Virus record (IMG/VR): IMGVR_UViG_3300032304_000166
Coordinates: 1-28,645 of that record
Origin: a virus
Reading direction: 5' to 3' (one strand)
Length of the DNA stretch: 28,645 nt
In this document: in pieces, positions 5,246-12,014 of the stretch
Position numbering within the stretch: position 1 is the stretch's first letter
Layout: each line of letters begins with the position of its first letter
Position numbers and translations under genes: made by a program
Notes under the pieces: generated by a model
Told to the model about the DNA's origin: nothing
Databases searched by the model: none
What the model saw: only the letters and a program-made list of their open reading frames with translations

Positions 5246-5254
5246 TTTAATCAC
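5242..5254. promoter_or_regulatory. 13-bp perfect palindrome before small terminase
   Basis: GTGATT-T-AATCAC spans the stop codon of the 54-residue gene and the leader of small terminase. Perfect dyads of this type are typical operators, and packaging recognition sites also lie near small terminase genes. No further copy was noticed in the window, so function is unproven. Confidence 0.4.
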
Positions 5255-5275
5255 AAAGACTTACAGGTTAAATCA

Positions 5276-5542
5276 ATGGCTGCACCACAAGGAAACCAGA
5301 ACGCTGCAAAGGGCAGACTGTTTTACGACAAGTTGCGCCTTGTTTTGACCACTGAGCCGCACCGACTTAGGGGGATTGCCGAGCAACTGGTAAGGCAAGC
5401 CGAGGAGGGCGAACCTTGGGCGATCAAAGAGATCATCGACAGGATGGACGGCAAGGCAATACAGGCAACGACCATTGAAAACGCTGATGGGTCGCCTTTG
5501 TTGGGTGGGATTCAAGTCACATTCATCAAGCCCAATGAGTGA
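5276..5542 (+). CDS. Terminase small subunit-like protein
   Basis: This 88-residue protein begins MAAPQGNQNAAKGRLFYDKL and contains HRLRGIAEQLVRQAEEGEPW followed by AIKEIIDRMDGKA. The GNQNAAKG start and the helical (A)EGEPWAIKEIIDR.DGKA segment are familiar from small DNA-binding proteins encoded just upstream of large terminases (DUF5681-like or small terminase). It is shorter than classical TerS, with no separate oligomerisation domain visible. The last 8 bases overlap the large terminase start. Expected role is recognition of the packaging site and delivery of DNA to the motor. Confidence 0.75.
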   Translation: MAAPQGNQNAAKGRLFYDKLRLVLTTEPHRLRGIAEQLVRQAEEGEPWAIKEIIDRMDGKAIQATTIENADGSPLLGGIQVTFIKPNE

Positions 5543-6806
5543 TGTTTCTGACGCAATTGCAAGGGCAGAGTTCCCTGTAAAGCTGCAAGGGCTGTTTCAG
5601 AAGTCACGCTACAAAGTTCTTTATGGTGGACGGGGCGGGGCAAAGTCTTGGGGAATAGCCAGGGCATTGCTTATCCTGGGGGCAAAGAACCCCATCCGCA
5701 TCCTGTGCGCCCGAGAGTTTCAAACCAGCATTAGGGATTCGGTTCACAAACTGCTGTGTGACCAGATTGAAAGCCTTGGATTGCTGGGGTTCTATGAGAT
5801 CACCCAGGCCAGCATCAGGGGGCGCAACGGCACAGAATTCAGCTTTGTGGGCCTTAAAAATAATGTGTCAAATATCAAATCCTATGAAGGTGTAGACATT
5901 TGCTGGGTTGAAGAAGCCCAGACCACCAGCCGTTTATCGTGGAACATCCTGATTCCAACCATTCGCAAGGGCGGGTCAGAGATATGGATTTCATTCAATC
6001 CTGAGTTGGAAACAGACGAAACTTACCAGCGTTTTGTGGCAAACCCCCCAGAGGATTGCATCACGATGCGGGTGAATTGGTCAGATAACCCTTGGTTTCC
6101 CGAAACCCTGCGCCTAGAAAAAGACTCGCTAAAGCAAAGGGATGAAGAAGCCTATAACCAAGTTTGGGAAGGGTTGTGCCGCCAAACTGTGGATGGGGCG
6201 ATCTTTGCCAAAGAAATGCAACAAGCCGAGAAGGATGGGCGCATCACCAAAGTGCCCTATGACGCAACCAAACCCGTTCATGCGGTGTTTGACCTGGGCT
6301 GGTCAGATAGCACCGCCATCTGGTTCTTGCAGTTTGTGGGGATGGAGACAAGGCTAATCCGATACATTGAGGATGCCCAGAAAACCATCAGCTATTACCT
6401 TGCAACCATGCAGACATATGGTTATGTCTACGATACCGTTTGGCTACCCCATGACGCTGAGAATAAGACGCTGGCGGCGGCGGGGCGGTCAATTGATGAC
6501 ATTGTGAGGGCCGCAGGGTACAAGACCACCATCCTGCCTAGAGTGCCGATTCTGGACTCTATCAACGCCGCCAGGACGATATTCCCAAACTGTTACTTTG
6601 ACCGCGAACATACCGCCGATGGGCTGGCTTGCCTGAGACATTACAGGTATGAGGTTGACCCAGACACGGGGCAATTCAGCCGCAACCCATTGCACGACCA
6701 TTATTCCCACGGGGCAGATGCGTTTCGATACATTGGGCTTATGATCAAAGAACCCACTAAACGCAAGAAGCAAATGGTTGCCACAGCGGGTTCATGGATG
6801 GGATAA
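5535..6806 (+). CDS. Terminase large subunit
   Basis: The chosen start ATG 5535 overlaps the small subunit by 8 bases and gives 423 residues. The ATPase domain has the P-loop GGRGGAKS at 31-38, Walker B with catalytic acid in ICWVEEAQ (122-129), and the coupling region WISFNPE (151-157). The nuclease domain shows VFDLGWSDSTAIW (Asp253), LPHDAENK (Asp307) and HGADAFRYI (Asp395). This is the PBSX/Terminase_3 type that works as a pentameric packaging motor at the portal vertex and cuts concatemers. Length and motif spacing are normal for the family. Portal follows 18 bases after the stop. Confidence 0.95.
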   Translation: MSDVSDAIARAEFPVKLQGLFQKSRYKVLYGGRGGAKSWGIARALLILGAKNPIRILCAREFQTSIRDSVHKLLCDQIESLGLLGFYEITQASIRGRNGTEFSFVGLKNNVSNIKSYEGVDICWVEEAQTTSRLSWNILIPTIRKGGSEIWISFNPELETDETYQRFVANPPEDCITMRVNWSDNPWFPETLRLEKDSLKQRDEEAYNQVWEGLCRQTVDGAIFAKEMQQAEKDGRITKVPYDATKPVHAVFDLGWSDSTAIWFLQFVGMETRLIRYIEDAQKTISYYLATMQTYGYVYDTVWLPHDAENKTLAAAGRSIDDIVRAAGYKTTILPRVPILDSINAARTIFPNCYFDREHTADGLACLRHYRYEVDPDTGQFSRNPLHDHYSHGADAFRYIGLMIKEPTKRKKQMVATAGSWMG

Positions 6807-6824
6807 TCGCCCAAAGGGGTTCAT

Positions 6825-8951
6825 ATGGCTTATCAAGACGAAGATGGCGCAAACGCCAAGATTACCGAAGCGATCAAGTTCTGGCGCTTGGTCAATGATT
6901 CGGACTCCACAAACCGAGCCGAGGCGCTAAACGACATTAAATTTGCCGCTGGTGACCAATGGCCCGTGGAAATCCAAAACTCACGCAATCTGGAAAGCCG
7001 CCCTTGTCTGACCATCAACAAGATTGATGCTTACATTCGACAGGTAACCAACCAGCAAAGGATGCAGCGCCCACGCATCAAGGTTCACCCCGTCAACAAC
7101 CTTGCCGATTACAAGATTGCCCAGGTTATTGAGGGCATCACCCGTCACATTGAGGTCAATTCCAGCGCCGACACTGCCTATGACACCGCATTTGACTATG
7201 CCGTGCGGATGGGCTGGGGCTATTGGCGCATCAATTACAAGTATGTGCGGGAAGATTCATTCGATCAAGAAATCTACATTGATGCAGTTGAAAACCCCTT
7301 CACTGTCTATTTTGACCCCAACAGCGTCAGACCAGATGGGTCGGATGCCGAGCGATGCCTGATCACCACGGTGCTGGACAAGAAGATTTTTCGGGAAATG
7401 TATCCAGGTGCAAACGATGGGGCTAACTTCCAGCAACGCAGCACAGGGGATGACACCTCTGCCTGGGTGACCAAAGAGGATATTCGGATTGCTGAGTATT
7501 TTTACATTGAGCGTGAACGTGCCAAGCTGTATTTGCTGAGTGATGGCACAACGTCTTTTGGGGATAGCGCCAACTTCTTTGCACGGGTTGAGGCCGCAGG
7601 GTTGACTGTGGTTGATGAACGGGACTCATTCCGCAAGGCCGTTAAATGGGTCAAGATGACCGCAATGGAAGTGCTAGAGGAAAAGACCTGGGCGGGTAAA
7701 TATATCCCTGTTGTGCCTTGCTATGGCGCACAAGTCATTGTGGATGACAAACGCAAAAAATACGGTCTGGTGCGGTTTGCCAAAGACCCCCAGCGTATGT
7801 ACAACTTCTGGCGCACCAGCATGACCGAATCGGTGGCGCTTGCACCCAAGGCCAAATGGTTGCTGGCAGAGGGCCAAGACGAGGGTCATGAAAACGAATG
7901 GGCAATGGCTAACATCAAGTCCATGCCTGTGCTGAGATACAAGCAAAAAGACATTGAAGGTGTGCCAGCCCCAGCACCCCAGAGATTGCAACCCGAGCCA
8001 CCACCCGCAGGAATTATGGAAGCGGCGGGGGCAATTTCTGCTGATTTGCAAATGGTGCTGGGCATTATGGATCCGAATCAGTTGCCGTCTGGGAATATCT
8101 CAGGCAAGGCATTGCAGGGCCAGCAAAATCAGGTTGATCTGTCTAACTTCCACTTTTACGACAATTTGACCCGTTCGATTGCTCAAACTGGGCGCATCAT
8201 TCTTGACCTGATTCCCAAGATTTACGATACCCAACGGGTGATGCGGATTATTGGTTCGGATGGTCAGCCCGACATGACCACGATTAACGAGGCCAACGAG
8301 ATTGGCGAAGTTTTAAACGATGTGACTGTTGGCGAATACGATGTGGTGATGGACACAGGCCCAGGATTCCAGACCAAGCGCCAGCAAGCGGTTGAATCCA
8401 TGATGCCTTTGCTGACCAGCAATCAAGAATTGTTCAATATCGCTGGGGATTTGGTATTCAGAAACATGGATTTCCCAGGTGCTGATGTAATCGCTGACCG
8501 TCTTGCTGCCATGAACCCAATGGCAAACATTGACGAGAAATCCGACATACCGCCAGAAGCCCAGATGCGCATGGCACAGTCTGAGCAAATGATTCAACAG
8601 TTGCAACAGCAATTGCAAGCGGCAGGGTTGGAGATCAATAACAGGGCGCAAGTGGCCCAGATCAGAGAAGAAGGCGCAACCAGACGCAAGCTGATGGATG
8701 TGACCGCACGGGCGCACAACACTGAAACCATTAACGAAGCAAAAGTTAATCAAACCAATGTCAATGCAATCACTAGCCAAAACAAATCTGAAATTGATGC
8801 GTTGGTCAAAATGCTTATTGCAAGAATGTCACCTGATCAGTTAATGATGGAGATTGAACGCCTAAACGCTGAACAGCAACAGCTTGCAATGTTTGCCGCA
8901 CAGGATATTAGTCACCAGGCCAATCCCTTTATACAAGGAATGCCGCAGTAA
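6825..8951 (+). CDS. P22-type portal protein
   Basis: This 708-residue protein is close in size to P22 gp1 (725). The N-terminal part has the P22_portal features AAGDQWP, RPCLTINKIDAYIRQVTNQQ, and RMGWGYWRINYKYV, then NPFTVYFDPNS. The stem and clip region lies near IMDPNQLPSGNISGKALQGQ. A long C-terminal coiled coil (about residues 580-700, EQMIQQLQQQLQAAGLEI onwards) corresponds to the barrel of P22 portal. The dodecamer forms the DNA channel and binds terminase, scaffold and gp4. ATG 6825 has an AAAGGGG site. A promoter begins directly after its stop. Confidence 0.93.
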   Translation: MAYQDEDGANAKITEAIKFWRLVNDSDSTNRAEALNDIKFAAGDQWPVEIQNSRNLESRPCLTINKIDAYIRQVTNQQRMQRPRIKVHPVNNLADYKIAQVIEGITRHIEVNSSADTAYDTAFDYAVRMGWGYWRINYKYVREDSFDQEIYIDAVENPFTVYFDPNSVRPDGSDAERCLITTVLDKKIFREMYPGANDGANFQQRSTGDDTSAWVTKEDIRIAEYFYIERERAKLYLLSDGTTSFGDSANFFARVEAAGLTVVDERDSFRKAVKWVKMTAMEVLEEKTWAGKYIPVVPCYGAQVIVDDKRKKYGLVRFAKDPQRMYNFWRTSMTESVALAPKAKWLLAEGQDEGHENEWAMANIKSMPVLRYKQKDIEGVPAPAPQRLQPEPPPAGIMEAAGAISADLQMVLGIMDPNQLPSGNISGKALQGQQNQVDLSNFHFYDNLTRSIAQTGRIILDLIPKIYDTQRVMRIIGSDGQPDMTTINEANEIGEVLNDVTVGEYDVVMDTGPGFQTKRQQAVESMMPLLTSNQELFNIAGDLVFRNMDFPGADVIADRLAAMNPMANIDEKSDIPPEAQMRMAQSEQMIQQLQQQLQAAGLEINNRAQVAQIREEGATRRKLMDVTARAHNTETINEAKVNQTNVNAITSQNKSEIDALVKMLIARMSPDQLMMEIERLNAEQQQLAMFAAQDISHQANPFIQGMPQ

Positions 8952-8979
8952 TTGACATTGACATGATTTCGGGTAATAT
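8952..8979 (+). promoter_or_regulatory. Promoter with tandem TTGACA upstream of scaffold
   Basis: Two adjacent consensus -35 hexamers, TTGACA at 8952-8957 and 8958-8963, start right after the portal stop. TAATAT at 8974-8979 matches four of six -10 positions at 16 bases from the first copy. This would drive separate expression of scaffold and coat, which are needed in large amounts. Confidence 0.55.
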
Positions 8980-8989
8980 CGCCCAAACC

Positions 8990-9013
8990 TTACCAGTTGG
9001 GTCAACTGGGTAA
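8990..9013 (+). promoter_or_regulatory. Inverted repeat in the scaffold leader
   Basis: TTACCAGTTG (8990-8999), spacer GGT, CAACTGGGTAA (9003-9013): seven pairs are perfect (CCAGTTG/CAACTGG) and three more pair after one bulged G. It lies about 11 bases beyond the -10 box and 18 bases before the scaffold ATG, suitable for an operator or an RNA hairpin that shapes expression. No T-tract follows. Confidence 0.5.
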
Positions 9014-9031
9014 ATTCTTAGGATAAAACCT

Positions 9032-9946
9032 ATGTCTGAAGTGCAAGAAGCACCAAAAGTCGCCGCTAACGTGGTGACAAGTGAAAATTTAGCTGAGTTC
9101 AACGCCAAGAAGATGGGTTTAGCTGATAGAGCGCCTGTCGAGGCTGTGGTTGAGAAAACTCCCACAGAGCCGACAGAAACGCAAAGCCAGAGTGAGCCGC
9201 TTGGGGAAGATGAAGCGACAGCGACAGAGGAAAGAAAACGCAATCCAAAGCTGGAATTGAGGTTTGAAAAGATAACCAAGCAACGCGAAGAAGCAAGGCA
9301 AGAAGCCAAGCGGGAACGGGAAGCGCGGGAATCTTTGGAGGCCAAAGTTAGGGAATTAGAAGGTCGGGCAAAGCCGCAAGCGGAAACCCAGCCAACTGGT
9401 GAACCCAAGCCAGAGAATTTCTCCGATATGTATGAATACGCCAAGGCGTTGACAGATTATCGAGTTGAACAGAGGATGGGCGAGGAAAAGCAGAAGGAAG
9501 CACAGGCTAAACAGCAAGCCGAACGGGAAAAGGTGATAAACGCCTGGACTGATCGGGTCAAAGCTGCCAAGTCTGAAATGCCTGATTTTGACGATATGGT
9601 TGGTTCTGCTGACGTTGTTGTGAGCAACGAAGTGCGGGACGCAATCTTTGAATCAGATGTAGGGCCGCGAATTCTGTATCACCTTGCCGAGAATCCCGAG
9701 TTTGCAGAGAAACTTTCTGGCATGACCGTGGCATCGGCTTTGAGAAGCATTGGAAAGCTAGAGGCCCAGTATGAAAAGACTGAGCCAACATCTAAGACTG
9801 TTGTTGGGAAAAGCAAAGCGCCAGCGCCGATTAACCCAATCAGATCGGCGGCAAACGGCAGAGATGTGCCCCTTACCAGCGATGGTAAATTTGAAGGGTC
9901 ATATCAAGCCTACAAAGCCGCACGAATGGCAGGGCGAATCCGCTAA
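9032..9946 (+). CDS. Scaffolding protein
   Basis: This 304-residue protein lies between portal and coat, the place of P22 scaffold gp8 (303 residues). It is highly charged: an acidic disordered N-terminus rich in Glu, Thr and Pro, a long coiled coil (about 70-115, KITKQREEARQEAKREREAR), a middle helical region, and a basic C-terminus ending YKAARMAGRIR. In P22 the basic C-terminal helix-turn-helix binds coat. It should direct procapsid assembly and then leave. ATG 9032 has an AGGATAAAA-type ribosome site. Confidence 0.88.
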   Translation: MSEVQEAPKVAANVVTSENLAEFNAKKMGLADRAPVEAVVEKTPTEPTETQSQSEPLGEDEATATEERKRNPKLELRFEKITKQREEARQEAKREREARESLEAKVRELEGRAKPQAETQPTGEPKPENFSDMYEYAKALTDYRVEQRMGEEKQKEAQAKQQAEREKVINAWTDRVKAAKSEMPDFDDMVGSADVVVSNEVRDAIFESDVGPRILYHLAENPEFAEKLSGMTVASALRSIGKLEAQYEKTEPTSKTVVGKSKAPAPINPIRSAANGRDVPLTSDGKFEGSYQAYKAARMAGRIR

Positions 9947-9971
9947 ATCAATCTTTTTTTAAGGAAATGAA

Positions 9972-11210
9972 ATGAGCAACAATCTGCTTACCATCTCCAT
10001 GATCACCAACGAAGCGTTGATGGTCTTGGAAAACGAATTGACCTTCTCCAGCGAGGTTGACCGCAACTATGACGATCAATTTGCCGTTACTGGCGCAAAG
10101 ATCGGTAACACTCTTAACGTTCGCCGCCCTGGTCGTTTCATCGGAACTACTGGCCCAGCATTGAACGTTGAGGATTTCAACGAAACTTCTGTGCCTGTAA
10201 CACTTACTACTCAGTTTCACGTTGACACCCAGTTTACGAGTGCTGATTTGGCATTAAGTTTGGATATGTTCTCTGACCGAGTGCTGAAACCCGCTGTGGC
10301 TGCTGTTGCCAACAAGATCGACTTTGACGGTCTGACGATGGCAAAGAACAACACCGCCAACATCGTTGGTACGGCTGGCACTCCCCCAACCTCCTTGCTC
10401 ACCTACTTGACCGCAGGTGCGTATTTGGACAGCGAGGGCGCACCCCGTGACGGTCGCCGTTCATGCATTGTTGAGCCTTTCACGGGCGCAACCATTGTTG
10501 ACAGCTTGAAGGGTTTGTTTGTCCCATCCGATGTGATTGCCAAGCAATACCAAAAAGGCATGATGGGCCGCGACAGCGCGGGAATGTCATGGAAAATGGA
10601 TCAAAACGTTGTGAACCAAACCTTTGGTTCTTACGCTAGTTTGACTCTTTCCACCAACACCACCAGCATCGGCATCAGCACGGGTTGGGCACAAACCAGC
10701 AGCGTCACCTTGGTGGCATCTTCTGCTTTGACCTTAAACCAGGGCGACACCATCCAAATCGCTGGCGTGTACGCTGTCAACCCCCAAAACCGTAGCGCAT
10801 ATGGTTCGGGCAAGTTGCGTAGCTTTGTGGTGACCTCGACCACCGCTGTGGCTACTGGCGGCGGTACTGCCGTGACCGTTTCTCCTGCCATCATCACTGG
10901 TGGTCAGTTTCAGAACGTCACCATTACCACCACCAGCGCAACCGCAGTTGTGACCCCCTTCAACAACACAGGTACTGTGTCTCCCCAAAACATCGTGATG
11001 CACAAAAACGCATTCACTTTGGCTACGGCTGATCTGGAACTGCCTGATGGCGTTGTGTTCGCTGGTCGTGCAAGCGACAAGGAATTGGGCTTGTCAATGC
11101 GTGTGGTTCGTCAGTACACCATCAATAACGACTCTATCCCCACCCGTGTGGATGTGTTGTATGGTTGGGCGCCCCTGTATCCCGAACTCGCTTGCCGAGT
11201 TGCAGCTTAA
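9972..11210 (+). CDS. Major capsid protein, P22 coat type
   Basis: This 412-residue protein (P22 gp5 is 430) has the N-terminal MITNEALMVLENELTFSSEV and VDRNYDDQFAVTGAKIGNTL, then FIGTTGPALNVEDF and FHVDTQFTSADLALSLDMFS. Its later half carries GDTIQIAGVYAVNPQ, KLRSFVVTS and MHKNAFTLATADLELPDG, ending RVDVLYGWAPLYPELACRVA. This is the P22_CoatProtein pattern of an HK97-like fold with an extra inserted domain. It forms the capsid shell. AAGGAAATGAA gives a strong ribosome site. Use of common GC-ending codons (GGC, ACC, AAC) is more marked here than in neighbours, as expected for a highly expressed gene. Confidence 0.93.
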   Translation: MSNNLLTISMITNEALMVLENELTFSSEVDRNYDDQFAVTGAKIGNTLNVRRPGRFIGTTGPALNVEDFNETSVPVTLTTQFHVDTQFTSADLALSLDMFSDRVLKPAVAAVANKIDFDGLTMAKNNTANIVGTAGTPPTSLLTYLTAGAYLDSEGAPRDGRRSCIVEPFTGATIVDSLKGLFVPSDVIAKQYQKGMMGRDSAGMSWKMDQNVVNQTFGSYASLTLSTNTTSIGISTGWAQTSSVTLVASSALTLNQGDTIQIAGVYAVNPQNRSAYGSGKLRSFVVTSTTAVATGGGTAVTVSPAIITGGQFQNVTITTTSATAVVTPFNNTGTVSPQNIVMHKNAFTLATADLELPDGVVFAGRASDKELGLSMRVVRQYTINNDSIPTRVDVLYGWAPLYPELACRVAA

Positions 11211-11233
11211 TTAACATTGAAAGGACTTTAATC

Positions 11234-11656
11234 ATGTCTAATCCAGGCGCAGCAAGCACCACCACCAACCATCCCAGTAACTTGGCAACCAATCAGGCAT
11301 TGCGCTTGATTGCCTCTGCCCAAGGCGTGAACATGAACGCTGTTGCTGACACTATCGCCCCCATCCTGGGGTCAGGTAATGTCAGCGTTCAGAGCATCAT
11401 TGTTGCAAACGCCAGCACCAGCTTGACCACGGCACAACTTGCCGTGTACACAGGCCCAAGCGCTACTGGTACAGCAGTGAAATCAGCATATGCGTTGTCG
11501 GGTAATAACTCGACCACCGCAGTTGTTGTGACCGCCGCAACCTCAACGGCATCGATTACGGGAACCCCCCTGTACATTCGTGTGACCACCGCCCAAGGCG
11601 CTGCCGCAACCGCAGACGTATTTATCTACGGTTACGACTTGTCGTTCCTGCCTTAA
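11234..11656 (+). CDS. Small beta-rich virion protein
   Basis: The start is ATG 11234 behind AAAGGACTTTAATC; the frame stays open upstream to about 11165 but that would overlap coat. The 140-residue product is rich in Ala, Thr, Val and Ser with few charges, for example STSLTTAQLAVYTGPSATGT and SITGTPLYIRVTTAQG. It looks like a compact beta-sandwich. Immediately downstream of coat and upstream of a terminator, it fits a capsid decoration or head-associated protein. No named family is recognised. Confidence 0.75.
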   Translation: MSNPGAASTTTNHPSNLATNQALRLIASAQGVNMNAVADTIAPILGSGNVSVQSIIVANASTSLTTAQLAVYTGPSATGTAVKSAYALSGNNSTTAVVVTAATSTASITGTPLYIRVTTAQGAAATADVFIYGYDLSFLP

Positions 11657-11679
11657 AACGGCATGAACTAAGTGAAAGG

Positions 11680-11705
11680 GCCGCCCTCAAAAGGGGTGGC
11701 TTTTT
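11680..11705 (+). terminator. Rho-independent terminator after capsid genes
   Basis: GCCGCCCT (11680-11687) pairs with GGGGTGGC (11693-11700) with two G-T pairs across a 5-base loop, followed by TTTTT and then ATCTTTT. It separates the capsid block from the adhesin block. Confidence 0.85.
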
Positions 11706-11718
11706 ATCTTTTGAAGCA

Positions 11719-11724
11719 TATAAT
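11719..11724 (+). promoter_or_regulatory. Consensus -10 box (TATAAT) after the capsid terminator
   Basis: A perfect TATAAT lies 14 bases past the five-T tract and 24 bases before ATG 11748. The -35 position falls in the terminator stem and matches poorly, so an activator or a phage-specific factor may be needed. Confidence 0.4.
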
Positions 11725-11747
11725 TTGATGAACTGAAAGGCCAAGCC

Positions 11748-12011
11748 ATGTCCAATTACGCACAGATTTCTGCCACCGCAATGGTGAAAAATCAACCTGG
11801 AAAATTAAAAGGCATTTTTGTTAGCACCGTTTCCAGCACTCCCACCGTGACTGTGTACGATGCCCAGACCCCTGGCACAGATGTGAAAATCATTGATACA
11901 TTCACCATGACAGCGGCAACAAATATCAATTTTTATGATGGCATCAACTGTGAAAACGGGTTGTATGTCGTGATTTCTGGGACTGCAAGCATCACGGTTT
12001 ATTTCGAGTAA
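11748..12011 (+). CDS. Small beta-sandwich virion protein
   Basis: This 87-residue protein has the pattern KNQPGKLKGIFVSTVSSTPT, VTVYDAQTPGTDVKI, NINFYDGINCENGLYVVISG, and ends TASITVYFE. This G.L.GI.V.S.S..TVTVYD...F.GLYV.I.GT...TV.. arrangement is common in small phage proteins encoded beside tail-fibre or head genes, probably a single beta-sandwich domain. AAAGG lies upstream of ATG 11748. It precedes the long fibre gene by three bases. A decoration or fibre-adaptor role is inferred. Confidence 0.75.
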   Translation: MSNYAQISATAMVKNQPGKLKGIFVSTVSSTPTVTVYDAQTPGTDVKIIDTFTMTAATNINFYDGINCENGLYVVISGTASITVYFE

Positions 12012-12014
12012 GCC

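Noticed and set aside
5384-5395. 12-base reverse-complement match between small terminase and the scaffold leader (8988-8999)
   Set aside because: Many 12-base matches are expected by chance in a window this size, and the copy at 5384 is not palindromic.
8929-9444. Reverse-strand open frame of 171 codons over the scaffold start
   Set aside because: It opposes the clear scaffold gene, its promoter and leader; the product is Ser/Leu-rich with no recognisable pattern.
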